Below are positions 1 through 10,078 of a DNA stretch of 64,000 nucleotides, one piece after another. A program made the translations under genes and the position numbers. The DNA is from Gemmatimonadota bacterium (GTDB lineage: Bacteria; Gemmatimonadota; Gemmatimonadetes; Gemmatimonadales; GWC2-71-9), in the NCBI GenBank assembly GCA_016713785.1, contig JADJOM010000001.1, positions 1 to 64,000 of the forward strand, read 5' to 3'. The first letter of the stretch is position 1. The number at the start of each line of letters is the position of its first letter. Under the pieces are notes generated by a model. That model saw only the letters and a program-made list of their open reading frames with translations, did not search any database and was not told the DNA's origin.

Positions 1-1087
1 CTTTGAGGCGCGGGTACACCCGAGCGTCCGGGCCAACTACCTGGCGAGCCCGGTGCTGGTGGTGGCGTTCGCGATCGCGGGCCGGGTGGACATCGACCTG
101 GCCACCGAGCCGATCGGCACCGGGTCGGACGGGAAGCCGGTCTACCTGAAGGAGATCTGGCCCTCGCCGCAGGAGATCGCCGACACCGTGGCGGCGGCGC
201 TCAAGCCGGAGATGTTCCGGGAGCGCTACGCCAGCGTCTTCGACGGCGACGGGGTGTGGCAGGCGCTGCCGGTGCCGACGGGCAGCCGCTACGCCTGGGA
301 CCCCGGGAGCACCTACGTGGCGGAGCCGCCCTTCTTCCAGAACCTCCCGGCCGTCCCGGGCCCGCTCCAGGACATCCAGGGGGCGCGGGTCCTGGCGGCG
401 CTGGGCGACTCGGTGACCACCGACCACATCTCCCCCGCCGGCTCCATCCCGAAGCACGGGCCGGCGGCGCGCTACCTGCTGGAGCACGGGGTGGCGCAGG
501 TGGACTGGAACACCTTCGGCGCCCGCCGCGGGCATCACGAGGTGATGATGCGCGGCACCTTCGGCAACGTGCGGATCAAGAAACGCTGACGCCGGACAAG
601 GAAGGCAACTGGACGCTCCACGTGCCGAGCGGCGAGGTGCTCTCGATCTTCGACGCCGCGATGCGGTACCAGGCGGAGGGGACGCCGCTGGTGATCCTGA
701 CGGGCAAAGGAGTACGGCACCGGCTCCAGCCGCGACTGGGCCGCCAAGGGCCCGGCGCTGCAGGGGGTCAAGGCGGTGATCGCGGAGAGCTACGAGCGGA
801 TCCACCGCAGCAACCTGGTGGGGATGGGGGTGCTGCCGCTGCAGTACGAGGCGGGGACCACCCGGCAGAGCCTGGGGCTCACGGGGCGCGAGACGTTCAG
901 CGTCTCCGGGATCGCGCAGGGACTGGCGCCCGGAGGCCGGGTGAAGGTCACCGCGATCGCGGCCGACGGCACGGTCACGACGTTCCCGGCGATCGTGCGG
1001 CTCAACAGCCAGGTGGAGCTGGACTACTACCGGCACGGCGGGATCCTGCAGCGGGTGCTGCGGATGTTTGCGGGGCAGGACAAGTAG
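1..1087 (+). CDS. acnA: Aconitate hydratase, C-terminal part (5' end outside window, two frameshifts)
   Basis: C-terminal third of the TCA-cycle [4Fe-4S] enzyme that interconverts citrate and isocitrate. The frame is open from the left edge. The swivel domain is recognisable from GDSVTTDHISPAGSIPKHG (about 404-460) and the end ELDYYRHGGILQRVLR. The reading frame breaks twice: near 584 one base is missing and near 708 one A is extra. Repairing the second restores the family motif GKEYGTGSSRDWAAKG. Both breaks lie in A-runs, so sequencing error is more likely than a dead gene. It is the only housekeeping gene in the window and marks the chromosomal edge of the accessory region. Family identity is clear; functionality is not decidable. 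Confidence 0.9.
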
Positions 1088-1104
1088 GCCGGGCGTTGGC
1101 CGGG

Positions 1105-1214
1105 GGGGAAGCGGGAAGCGGGAAGCGGGAAGCGGGAAGCGGGAAGCGGGAAGCGGGAAGAGGGAAGAGGGAAGCGGGAAGAGGGAAACGGGAAACGGGA
1201 AGCGGGAAACGGGG
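1105..1214. repeat. 7-bp microsatellite (GGGAAGC)n
   Basis: About fifteen head-to-tail copies of GGGAAGC with variants GGGAAGA and GGGAAAC directly after the aconitase stop codon. It is purine-only on one strand apart from the C, so no hairpin is expected. No coding signal is seen. Confidence 0.9.
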
Positions 1215-1246
1215 GCAGTGCGCCCCGCCCCGCGACCCCGCGATCC

Positions 1247-1371
1247 GCGGCTAAAGCCGCGGCTCGGCATCCATCGCTAAAGCGAGAACATCCTCACCCT
1301 CCGGCCCCGTGGCTGGACCCGCCCGCGCGAAGGCGCTTCAGCGCCTGCAGCCGAGCCGCGGCTTTAGCCGC
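1247..1371. repeat. Palindromic intergenic element
   Basis: Two 22-bp arms (1247-1268 and 1350-1371) are inverted copies containing GCGGCTAAAGCCGC and could form a long stem around an 80-base loop. The loop holds two smaller palindromes, CGCTAAAGCG (about 1275-1284) and GGCGCTTCAGCGCC (about 1332-1345). This resembles REP-type intergenic palindromes common in high-GC environmental genomes. No gene is seen here. Confidence 0.6.
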
Positions 1372-1554
1372 GAGCACGTGAAGGGATCCCTCTCAGGACG
1401 GGATGAAAGCCGCTGGTGGACTCGCCTCGCCTTCCTATTCGCCGGGGCCGCTTCCTCGGTCCCCCGCGCGCGGGGGCCGTCGCCGGGCGGCGCGGGGGGC
1501 GGCTGGCGCTTTCCGCTTTCAGAAATTTTCCCGCGGGTCCGGCGATCGTCCTGA

Positions 1555-1860
1555 GCGTTGCGCGGGATTCCGGAACGCCGGTACGGCGGGACGACGGCCG
1601 GGAGAACCTGCCGGAGCGCCGGTACGGCGGGACGAGGGCCGGGAGATGCTGCCGGGACGTCGGTACGGCGGAACGGGACTCGCGCGGGATTTTCGGGAGT
1701 CCGGTACGCCGGGACGACGGTCGGGAGATGCTGCCGGGACGTCGGTACGGCGGAACGGGGGTCGCGCGGGGTTTCCGGGACGTCGGGACGGGGGAACGAC
1801 GGCCGGGACATTCGGTCGGGACGCCGGTACGGCGGGACGTTTGCCGCGCGGGATTTTCGG
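1555..1860. repeat. Degenerate tandem array of GGTACGGCGGGACG units
   Basis: An approximately 18-20 bp unit of the form cGCCGGTACGGCGGGACGA recurs irregularly (near 1577, 1618, 1663, 1701, 1741 and 1823), alternating with GGCCGGGAGATGCTGCCGGGA and CGCGCGGGATTTTCGGG. All six frames are open because of composition, but no frame resembles a protein. I treat it as a non-coding repeat cluster. Confidence 0.6.
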
Positions 1861-1906
1861 GGAGATGGCGGCGCGGCCTGGCTCCCGGGCGATTAGATTC
1901 CTCCCC

Positions 1907-2494
1907 ATGGTCGATCGCCGCCACTACCCGGTCCGCCGACGGCGCCTGCAGGATCCCGAGGATTACTCCGCCCTCGACGCCCCTCACCCCGTCCGCCCGC
2001 ATGGCCATGGTCTGGCCGCTCACCCTGCAGGCGTGGGCCTTCTCACCGAGCTCGCCGATGAACCCGACTTCGTCGAGATGTTGGCCGAGTTACACGCGGC
2101 GGGCGCTGACTACCTGGTGGTCGGGGCCCACGCCCTGGCGGCGCACGGACGTCCCCGCGCCACGGGTGACCTGGACCTCTGGGTGCGCCCGACCCCTGAC
2201 AATGCCCGGCGCGTCTATGCCGCCCTGCAACGCTTCGGTGCTCCACTGGACCATCTCACGGTCGGGGACCTGGTCACCCCCGACGTGGTCTACCAGATCG
2301 GGGTTCCCCCCGCGCGCATCGATTTCCTGACGAGCATCTCAGGAGTCAGCTTCGAGCAGGGCTGGTCCAGCCGTCTGACCGCGACGGTCGGGGGGCTCGC
2401 GGTCCCCGTCCTCGGCCGGGATTGCCTGATCCAGAACAAGCGTGCCGCCGGGCGGCCCAAGGACCTGGCCGATCTGGCGGAATTGGGAGAGTAG
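1907..2494 (+). CDS. Nucleotidyltransferase-fold protein (MNT/AbiEii-like)
   Basis: The conserved part begins DEPDFVEMLAELHAAGADYL and carries the nucleotidyltransferase motif VVGAHALAAHGRPRATGDLD, in which the loop before the two acidic residues of DLDLW defines the superfamily. The C-terminal QNKRAAGRPKDLADLAEL is also typical of this small family, often found as solitary or toxin-antitoxin-like genes. Start is uncertain: ATG 1907 is in frame, as is GTG 2033. The homology begins around 2055, so the shorter form is more natural. Substrate and partner are unknown. Confidence 0.8.
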   Translation: MVDRRHYPVRRRRLQDPEDYSALDAPHPVRPHGHGLAAHPAGVGLLTELADEPDFVEMLAELHAAGADYLVVGAHALAAHGRPRATGDLDLWVRPTPDNARRVYAALQRFGAPLDHLTVGDLVTPDVVYQIGVPPARIDFLTSISGVSFEQGWSSRLTATVGGLAVPVLGRDCLIQNKRAAGRPKDLADLAELGE

Positions 2495-2573
2495 TCGATC
2501 CGGGGGCGGTTCGGCGGTTAGGCGACTCGGCGATTCGGCGATTCGGCGATGGGTGGTCTTCGAGGGATTCGGG

Positions 2574-2650
2574 CCTCCCCCGGCTGCCCCCTCTGGCGCG
2601 TGCCAGTCGTCGGCTTTGGCACGCGGCGGCGGGAGCACCCCGGGGGGAGG
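2574..2650. repeat. REP-like hairpin, copy A
   Basis: GC-rich imperfect inverted repeat: CCTCCCCCGGC...GCGCGTGCCA, loop gtcgtcggcttt, then TGGCACGCGGC...GGGGGGAGG. Nearly the same sequence recurs at 3342-3397 and 23814-23885. It is preceded at 2510-2552 by a short satellite of gGCGATTC/gGCGGTT units. Confidence 0.75.
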
Positions 2651-2701
2651 CGCCGCAGCGCCGAGCCAGCGAGCGTCCGAGCCGGCGAGCCGCCGAGCCG
2701 C

Positions 2702-3085
2702 CTACCTGAGGCCGAGCACCGTCAGGGCGGTGCCGCACCAGAAGAGGAACATCCACTTGAGCAGGTCGGACCGCAGGCGTTCGTGGCTGACGTCCATGTC
2801 GGCCCGCAGGCCGGTGAGTTCCTGGTGGGTGCGGGCCTCGAGGGTCGTGAGGCCTTGTTGGAACTCGGACCGGAGCCGGGTCTCCATCTCGACCAGGCGG
2901 GACTCCATCCGGGACTCCGCCTGGCCGATGCGCGCCTCGACGCGGCCCCAGTTGAAGTCGTTCTGCTCCCGCAGTTCCTGCCGGTAGGTAGCATCCACCT
3001 GGTTGAACCATTCCACGAGATCGTTGGCGATCTCGTCGCCGAAGGTGTCGTAGAAGCGTTTCGACAGCCGCGCGGTCACGGGCAT
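2702..3085 (-). CDS. Coiled-coil protein with C-terminal membrane anchor
   Basis: About 128 residues. The N-terminus VTARLSKRFYDTFGDEIAND is a recognisable signature of small proteins frequent in Gemmatimonadota and Acidobacteria. The middle (about 45-105) is heptad-like, charged and rich in E/R/L, predicting a coiled coil. The last 20 residues (LLKWMFLFWCGTALTVLGLR) form one transmembrane segment. ATG 3085 is preceded by GAGG at proper spacing, which favours it over the in-frame GTG 3091. The plan resembles CCDC90/DUF1640-like proteins. No function can be assigned. Confidence 0.75.
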   Translation of the reverse strand: MPVTARLSKRFYDTFGDEIANDLVEWFNQVDATYRQELREQNDFNWGRVEARIGQAESRMESRLVEMETRLRSEFQQGLTTLEARTHQELTGLRADMDVSHERLRSDLLKWMFLFWCGTALTVLGLR

Positions 3086-3180
3086 GGGCACCTCGCCAGG
3101 TTCGGGACGGTGCCCAGTGTACCATACGCTCGGCGGCGGCCAGGGCGCAATCGGTTGCGAAGGGGAGCGGGGAAATGCGC

Positions 3181-3250
3181 GTGGGCGATTGGGCGATCAG
3201 GCGATTGGGCGATCAGGCGATTGGGCGATCAGGCGATTGGGCGATTGGGC
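3181..3250. repeat. 8-9 bp satellite (GCGATTGGGCGATCAG)n
   Basis: Alternating GCGATTGG and GCGATCAG units in tandem directly upstream of REP-like copy B, mirroring the satellite next to copies A and C. The stretch 3086-3550 otherwise contains only REP copy B and no convincing gene. Confidence 0.8.
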
Positions 3251-3341
3251 GCGACCGAGCCCCTTTCGGGAGCGGCGGAGCCGCGACCTGGGGGCGAGGG
3301 AGAGGGCGATTGGTGCTCTTTGAGGGGTCGGGGCCTCCCCT

Positions 3342-3397
3342 GTGCCCCCTCTGCCGCGCGCCAGTCGTCGGCTTTGGCACGCGGCGCCGGGGGCACC
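3342..3397. repeat. REP-like hairpin, copy B
   Basis: Stem GTGCCCCCtctgCCGCGcGCC pairs with GGCaCGCGGcgccGGGGGCAC around the same loop gtcgtcggcttt as copies A and C. The shared flank TGAGGGGTCGGGGCCTCCCC lies just before it. Confidence 0.75.
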
Positions 3398-3553
3398 CGC
3401 AGGTCGGCGGATCCCGTTCACGGCGGGTACCGTCTCCTTGCCCCGGAGCCGCCGGCCCTGATAGTCCTACTTTGGGGAGGTCCGCCACAGCGCTGCTGCC
3501 CCGCCCCCCTCCGTTCTCTTCGTGGATGCCGGTGGGACTGCGTCAACGCAACT

Positions 3554-4144
3554 CTATTCTGTAATCGGCCTTTCCTCAAGCAGCGTCAGGTGCACCTCGG
3601 CCTCAGCGTAGACGAACCGCAGCAGATACTCACGGCGCAAGAGCCCACCGGGAGCATCGGCAGTCCGCCAAGGCCAAGGCATTTCGGTGACTTTCGCCTG
3701 CACTCCAAGGGTGTCTGGAGCGAGCCAACTGGGACTTGCGATCCAGAGAAAGTAGCGGGCTCCAGTGTCCGCACAACTCCAGAGATACCTTTCCATGCAG
3801 GTGCCGCGCACGATCCCCCGCTCGACCAGCTGCTGCACAAGCCCCTCGGCGTGGCTCCTAGGGACCCGCTCGCGGCGCGAGTCCCCAGGCGAGTAGCGGC
3901 CCGCAACAGGGCTCATCGTGAGACGGCCACCCCCGGCCAGATCCAGCTTGAGCAGAGAGGAGCGAATCTGGCGGGCGGTTTCCGCAACAGCCAATTCCTC
4001 AGGCGCTGGCGTGGAGGAGTCGACTTGGGCCCCACCGCGGCTTGCAGCGCGCGAACAGGCCAGCAACATGCACGCCATCAAAGCACCGAGCCTGATGGTT
4101 GGTTGCGCGGGGCGCACCGCGTAGGTGCTCGAGGCGGCATTCAT
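3554..4144 (-). CDS. Putative lipoprotein, candidate immunity partner of the RhsA tip
   Basis: About 196 residues. The N-terminus contains a hydrophobic stretch ending in a lipobox (LGALMACMLLAC), so it should be lipid-anchored on the periplasmic side. Start ATG 4144 overlaps the RhsA stop codon in an ATGA arrangement, implying translational coupling. No known domain is recognised; the body has scattered W and C residues (YLWSCADTGARYFLWIASPS). I infer it protects against the JAMM-like tip encoded just upstream. The basis is position, coupling and export signal, not homology. Confidence 0.7.
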   Translation of the reverse strand: MNAASSTYAVRPAQPTIRLGALMACMLLACSRAASRGGAQVDSSTPAPEELAVAETARQIRSSLLKLDLAGGGRLTMSPVAGRYSPGDSRRERVPRSHAEGLVQQLVERGIVRGTCMERYLWSCADTGARYFLWIASPSWLAPDTLGVQAKVTEMPWPWRTADAPGGLLRREYLLRFVYAEAEVHLTLLEERPITE

Positions 4145-7100
4145 GGCGCAGAAACACGCTTCGCGACAGAGCACATCGACGATTTTCCCTCCGGGGAGCC
4201 CACACGTAGCCCCAGCCGCCGCGAGTTGCTGCTCTTCCCGACCGCGACCACCCAAAACCCCTGGGTTGCGATCGCCCAGTCACCGCCCCTTCCGATATCA
4301 CCGAACGTTCCGCTGAGCTTGTCGCCGAAGGTCATCCCGCTCCCTAGTTCGGGCCAGGGCTTGCCGGCATTGGGATGCGAATGCACCAGCGCAAAGTGCT
4401 GACCGGCAGTCAATGACGCACTGACACCGAACGCATCATTCGGGTCATGACTTCCTTCGATCAGGCCACCGGCTACAAGTCCCCCAGCGGAGCCTGAGAG
4501 TGCGACGCCGAACTCTGGCACTCTTCCAAGGTCATCTGGCTGAGAACTCATCGAGGCGTCCCATACATCATTTATGGCGCCCTCCACGGATGCCTCGTTC
4601 AACCACGCCGGACAACCGTTTCCTGCTCGTTCACTATTGGTCTTGAAGTTGAAGCGCGCGACCATGCCGAGATCCCAGCCTTTGACGAAGACCCCATCGA
4701 TCTCGATTCCGTGCTCATAGCAGGTGTCGAAGCCCGGGCACGGATCCTGAAACGGCTGGGGCGGCCCCCCCTCCGCCCACTGCCCCGAGGGGTCTCGCAG
4801 GACCAGCGCCTGTCCCCCCACATACGCATACAAATTCTCACCCCCCGCCGCCCCGGCCGGATCCTCCTGCACGAAGCGCCGCTGGCCCGGGTCGTAGTAC
4901 CGCGCCCGGTGGAAGTACCAGCCCGTCTCCGCATCCCACTCCCGGCCGGTCCAGCGGTAGCGCAGCGTCACCCCGGACCCCGCGGAGGCGGCGACGCTCC
5001 CGTAGGGCGTGTAGCCATAGGTCCTGACCCAGGTGCCGTCCCGCTTGATGATCTGGTGGACGCTGCCCAGCTTGTCCGTCGCCACATAGTAGTGATCGGT
5101 CGCGGCCGCGGTGGCCCGGAACGCCACCAGGTTGTCCGTCCCCGGCCCCCAGACATACCGGGTGCCGATGGTGCTGCCGGCCGAGTCGGTCTCGAAGGCC
5201 ACCTGCCCGCCGTGATACACGAACCGGGTGAAGCCCACCGTGCCGCCGGTGGCGGCGGAGTAGACCCGCTTGGCGATGCGCCGCCCGAGCACGTCGTAGG
5301 CGTACCGCGCGATCAGCGTGGCGCCCTGGGCCACCCGCACCAGACGGTTGAGGGCGTCGTAGGCATAGGTGTAGGTGACGCTGACCGTCCCCGAATCCAC
5401 GGCCTGGATGAGGTTGCCCGCGGCGTCGTAGCTGTAGTTCCAGGCGCGGCTCGCCCCATTGGCGCGGCGCAACATGCGGTTGGTGGTGCCGTGGAAGACC
5501 TCGCCGCCGCCAACGGTGCCGAGGTTGCCGGCCCGGTCGATAGTGTAACTCTCCGTCACGCCGCCCGACAGGCTGCCGATGCCGTCCCAGGTGCTCAACC
5601 GCTCCCGGGCGTCGTAGAGGAGCTCGGCCCGCAGAGTATCCGCGGCGCCCCCGAGCCCACGGATCTGGTTCCAGACCGGCTGCAGGGCCGGGAGCGCGTC
5701 GTTCTGCGCCCCCTGGTCATCCGCACCGGCCCCCCAGGTCGAGGGACCTGCATCGCCGTCGACCAGCGCTTCGGGGTGCCGTCGCTGGTATAGCTGAGCG
5801 CGTTGGTGACCCGGAGGCCCGCACTCCGGATGGAGTCGGCCACCAACCGGCCCTGGTGGTCAAAGCTCAGCAGCAACGTGTCTCCCAGCGGCGTCATCAA
5901 GGCATCCACGAGCCCACGGACCGCTTCGTATCGCGTGCGCCAGCTGCCCAGGGCATCGGTCATGAGGCTGTCCCGCTCGTACCGGTCGGGGGCATAGGTG
6001 GTGACGCGAGCCACCCCCGCTCCACACGGTGTCCGCCTTGAGCCGGCCCCGCTGGTCATACACCAGGCTGAGGTCGGGGCGGGCCCCCCCGACGGAATCC
6101 ACCAGCCCGGTGACCCAGATGCGCGTGAGCTGGCCGAGCGGGCCCGCGTAGGCCTTCCGGACCGTGCCGACGGTCGGGATGACCGTCAGGGTGTCGCGGT
6201 TACGACTGTCGTAGTCGGCGGTGATCAGGTGGCCGCGCCGGGTCCAGGTCTTCCGGAGGTTGCCGGCGATGTCATACGCGAACGAGTCTACCCCTTGCGA
6301 TGGGTACTCATACGGGTAGGCCCTGACCACGCGCCCCAGGCGATCCCGGATCGTGACTGTCTTGATGCCCCGCTCGCTGATGCGCACCGAGTCACGGCCC
6401 GCGCGATCATAGCGCACACGAACGCGCTCGACCAGTACCGAGTCGCTATCGAGTGGGACTGGCCAGGTGGGCGTCGCGCAGGGCGTATCGCAGGTGAAGC
6501 TCCGGATGGTCCGGATCGAATCGACCAGGTTGGAGGAGGCACTGAAGAAGGTCTGGGTCCGGCGCCACTGCACCTTGCCCAGGGCCACCGGCACCTTGCG
6601 CTCCACCTGGTAGGGTCGGCCGAAGGCGTCCCACATGAGGTTGCGCGCCACCGTGTCCCGGCTCGGCGTGATGGTCTGGGAGAGGATCTTGAGCGGGCCA
6701 CTGTACTTGTAGAGCGTCGCCGCCGCATCGCCGGGGGCGCGGGTGGAGTCCACCATGCCGTCGGACCGGTACCAGACCTGGGTGGTATCGGGGCCCGGGG
6801 TGTTGGGCCGGATGCTCCGGATGGCGTTGCCCCTGGTGTCGAAGTCGGTCTTCCAGACCTGGCCCCGGGCATCGATGCGCTGCACGACCCGGTGATTGGC
6901 ATCGTACAGCAGGCTGTCGAGCCGGAGCACCCCGCCTTCGCCGGCCGGCCGCACCAGGTAGCGCCCGGTGACGCGCCAGAGGTGGTCGTAGGCCACGTAC
7001 GACCGGCTCGAATCCGCGGTCTTGCCCTCGCTCCAGCGCAGGAAGCCATCCCCGTTGAAGGTGCTCCGGGCCAGCACGCCGAGCGCGTCCCAGCTCAGCC

Positions 7101-9114
7101 GGGCCTGGCCCCAGCGATTCGGCCAGGCACGGGTCCAGTGGTTGCGTGGATCCCGCAGCTCCACAAAGGCCCCGGCGCTGTCCAGGAGACCAGCCCCCGA
7201 GGCCCCGGGTCTCGACCGCGGTGTAGCCAAGGGTCGGGGATAGGCTGTCCCCGACCTCGTTGCGGACCTTGGGCAGGGTGGCGAGGGTGGGGCGGTACCG
7301 GAGGGCGGGGTCATAGGTGACGGCCGTGGTGTCGCCCAGCACCCCGATCACCCGCTGGAGGAGGGTGCCGGCGGCCACCGACTGGTAGGCGAAGGTGGAC
7401 GTGTACCCGCCGCCATTCCCGGAGGCGGGGTGAAGGCCGTCAGCAGGCCGCCGCTCACCGTCACCGTGGCCACCCGCCCGCCCGAGGTGGTGATGGAAGA
7501 CAGCGCGTTCCCGGTGTAGGTGAGGACGATCTCCGACCCGACCGGATCGCGGACCTTCCAGAGCGTGTCGGTGGCCCCCTTGTACACCAGGGGAATCGCG
7601 ATTGCCGTTCTGGTCCACGGCCGCGGCCAGGCGCCCGTAGCTGTCGAACCGGACGACCGCGCTGTCCCCCCGGGCGCGGAGCACCCAGCCCGTGGCGGTC
7701 CTGGTCAGGAAGGTGAAGCTGCCCGGCGGCGGGACATACAGGCTGTCCCCGAACCCGCGATAGACCGTCGCCGCACCGGACGGCGCGACCAGCAGGCGGT
7801 CGTCCCCGCCGCCACGACTTTCGTCGCCACCGATGGCCACCACCCGTTGCCGTACATGGAGCTCCGGCGGTCCACCAGCACGACCTCCACCGAGTCGCTC
7901 ACGGTCCGGGTACTGTCGCTGGCCGTCACCGCCACTTCCACCCGCAGCCACTTGCGCGTGGGGACCGGGAAACTGCTGGAGGTGAAGTCCCCGCGAGCAC
8001 GCCGCGACAGCGGGGCACCGCGCCCGTGACACAGGACGGTGCGGCGATCCGGAGGGTATCGAGCCTGGTCAGGCCGTCGAGGAGCCGCAGGACGACCACA
8101 TCCAGGCTGGTGCCCGGCGGCAGCCGTGGCTCCACGTCCACGGGGACCAGCACCCGCGGGGCGGACTGCCGGGTCGAATAGACGAGGCCCAGGCTGCGCG
8201 GAGCGTTCATCGAGAAGTAGGGCACGGTGGCGACGCCGGTTTCCACCTCGGCACCCGCCACCGAAAGCCCCGGGCCGAAGGGGGCGGTGAACGCGCTGCC
8301 GAGGGCACCCACCGGCACCCCGGTGAGGCCCACCACGGGCATGCTGTCGTGGGGGAGCACGGCCCAGCGCGTCAGGGTGGTGCACAGGGAGTACACCGAG
8401 CAGGCCGTCACCGTCACCAGGGCGGAGTCGCCGTTGAGCACGTTGAGGCCCCGGACCGAGTCGACGGCCCATTCGATCAGCCCGCGATTCCAGCGCGCGA
8501 CCGTGAGGGAATCCGACCGCCACCGGGTGACCGTGTCGGTGCGCCAGGCCAGCACGGTCTTCGTGGTGTCCAGCGCGGCGTACTGGGCCGCGATCTGCGC
8601 GCGGACGATCGGCATGCGGTTGCGCACCACGGCGCGGCCCGAGGGGCCCGGTGCTCGCCGGGCTGAGGGTGATGAGCGGTGGGCCGTGCACGGTAACACC
8701 GAGGATGCCGATGGCGGTGTCGTCCTCCCCCCAGCTGGCGCGCAGGTACGCCTGCCCGATCCCGGGGCTGCCGACGGAGTAGGCGAGCGTCACCGTGAAC
8801 GACGCCCCGCCGGCCAGGGTGCTGCGACTGCTCGGCGTCACCGAACCGCAACTGACCGGGGTGAGTTGCTCGCAGGTCAGGGTGATGCCGGTGATGGGGG
8901 TGCTGCCGCAGTTGGAGACCGTGAACGTCTGGTTGTGCGGGCCCGTGTTCTGTGCCCGGACCACGCCCGTCGGGGTGGTGGTGATGTCGAGGCCGGCACA
9001 CCCGCTGAGCGGGGCCTCGATCTGGGCGCGGAGGGGGGCGGCGCTGGCGCCAACGAGGACCAGGGCGGCCGCGAGGGTCCAACGGGAGAACGCGACGTTC
9101 GCGGGATGATGCAC
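4141..9114 (-). CDS. RhsA: full-length Sec-exported Rhs/YD-repeat protein with JAMM-like tip
   Basis: About 1,650 codons, interrupted by roughly eight frame changes (near 8650, 8010, 7800, 7590, 7430, 7200, 6020, 5730). GTG 9114 has GGAG seven bases upstream. In order: signal peptide (residues 1-30, ending ASAAPLRAQ); a beta-rich Ig-like region; a conserved module with GAEVETGVATVPYFSM shared with RhsD; many YD repeats; the core end RARYYDPGQRRFVQEDP; a linker starting DPSGQWAEGG; and a tip of about 190 residues. The tip contains HSHPNAGKPWPELGSGMTFG followed by D, a HxH(x)nS/(x)nD-like pattern as in JAB/JAMM or DUF4329 domains. Rhs shells encapsulate and deliver C-terminal toxins. The frameshifts may be sequencing errors; otherwise this is a pseudogene. 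Confidence 0.85.
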
Positions 9115-9275
9115 CGGGAGGCTCCGGAGTGGGGATGCCTCCTTGCTATGTCATGGGGCGTGCCATCGGCGCCTGGCCCCAAGTTGTTTGCGTGGCGCCA
9201 CTTGGCTCGCGCGCCGCCAGCTTGTCGCAGCGACAGCGGCCCGCCGTGCGACAAACGGTGCGACACCGTGCGACT
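9115..9275 (-). promoter_or_regulatory. Shared rhs upstream region: operator-like repeats and sigma54-like motif
   Basis: Between the NtrC remnant and RhsA. Palindrome TGTCGCAGCGACA is at 9223-9235, and direct repeats GTGCGACA/T are at 9246-9253, 9258-9265 and 9268-9275. On the minus strand TGGCACGCCCCATGA (9165-9151) has GG-N10-GA, one base from the sigma54 GG-N10-GC rule. The same arrangement is conserved upstream of RhsD (31871-32031). I infer an enhancer array for an NtrC-type activator; the promoter itself is a weak match. Confidence 0.5.
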
Positions 9276-9380
9276 AGTTCTGTCCTGCACCACCCGCGGG
9301 GCTCACCGGGGGCTGGATGCCCAGGCGCTTGAGGCGGCGGTACAATGTGGCCCGGTGCACCCCGAGCAGCACCGGCCCTG
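9274..9380 (-). pseudogene. 3' remnant of an NtrC-type sigma54 response regulator
   Basis: The minus strand encodes LLGVHRATLYRRLKRLGIQP followed by about ten residues and TAG at 9276-9274. This is the Fis-type helix-turn-helix that ends NtrC-family activators. Nothing of the AAA+ or receiver domain remains; the sequence is cut by IS110-derived DNA at about 9425. A second copy lies at 32030-32135. Its position beside the operator-like repeats suggests the regulator originally controlled the rhs gene. Confidence 0.65.
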
Positions 9381-9430
9381 GCTGGGGTCTACCGATTCCT
9401 GCTGGCGCTGTTATCGGGGGGAAAGGTCAC

Positions 9431-9673
9431 GAGCTACGCGGTGCCCGTGTCAGCCGGCAGGCGCTCTTCGGCAATTGTGGTACCCCGGTGCATCGTGCAC
9501 CCCAGCCCCCCGCGGGTCCGTGTTGTGAGCCGAGGCACGCCTGGGCGAGGCCTCCGGAGAACCCCTGATCGCGGACGGGCCCACTTCCCACTCTTCCCCG
9601 GCGGCTACCTGCGCATATCCGACAACCCACGCGACGGGCGCCCCGGCGCCGCGTCCCACGTGATCTCGCCGGG
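9431..9673 (+). mobile_element. IS110 3'-end remnant (non-coding, guide-RNA-like segment)
   Basis: Matches the non-coding 3' segment of the two IS110 copies (12060-12346 and 38040-38323) without any transposase. Landmarks are GCTACGCGG, the GCTCTTcGGCAATtG box, TGTTGTGAGCCGAGGC, CACCTGATCGCGG-like (here AACCCCTGATCGCGGACGGG) and GCCGCGTCCCACGTGA. It stops next to the DUF4288 gene's stop codon at 9680. Confidence 0.65.
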
Positions 9674-9679
9674 GGGGCC

Positions 9680-9994
9680 TCACTCGCGGAGGTCACGTTG
9701 GCGCCGTCGGTTGAAACGACTTGCAACTTCCCAGCAGCCCTGCGCCGGCGGCGGTTCCAGCTGCTCCAGGCGATCAATCTTTGCAAACAGCCATTCAACT
9801 TGCTCGCCACGTGCGTTCGCGTAGGAATGCGCCTCGGCGTGTCCGTACTGTGCCGCAAGAACACGTGCTCGTGACTCAGTCGGCGCTCGAATGAGCACCA
9901 CTCGCTCCTCGCACAACGGGCGCAGGCTCCTGATACCGCCAACGCGGCTCGCGAATGTTAACGTCGCGGAATACCATTTCAACCTAGCCGTCAT
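9680..9994 (-). CDS. DUF4288-type protein, probable immunity
   Basis: About 104 residues matching the DUF4288 pattern: KWYSATLTFASRV near the start, CEERVVLIRA, a central AEAHSYANARGEQVEW and WEVASRF near the end. There is no signal peptide, so it is cytoplasmic. It lies 84 bases downstream of the Rhs tip ending at 10079. DUF4288 proteins are recurrent partners in toxin-immunity loci, so a role as immunity to the tip is likely. Start ATG 9994 gives the full domain. Confidence 0.75.
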   Translation of the reverse strand: MTARLKWYSATLTFASRVGGIRSLRPLCEERVVLIRAPTESRARVLAAQYGHAEAHSYANARGEQVEWLFAKIDRLEQLEPPPAQGCWEVASRFNRRRQRDLRE

Positions 9995-10078
9995 GAACTC
10001 TCACCGGGCAGTGGCTCATGAACTCCGCCCCGTCCACTCCCCAGATGGAAGCGGGCAAGTAAGGGCACTGTCTACGCG

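Noticed and set aside
256..1254. Long plus-strand open frame overlapping the aconitase end and the GGGAAGC repeat
   Set aside because: It only carries about 40 real aconitase codons between the two frameshifts; the remainder is an out-of-frame or repeat translation.
1105..1860. CRISPR array
   Set aside because: Repeats are too short or irregular and lack unique spacers of constant length; no cas genes nearby.
4711..7320. Long plus-strand open frames antisense to RhsA
   Set aside because: Shadows caused by high GC and the YD-repeat codon pattern; the minus-strand translation has clear Rhs homology. The same applies opposite RhsD and the orphans.
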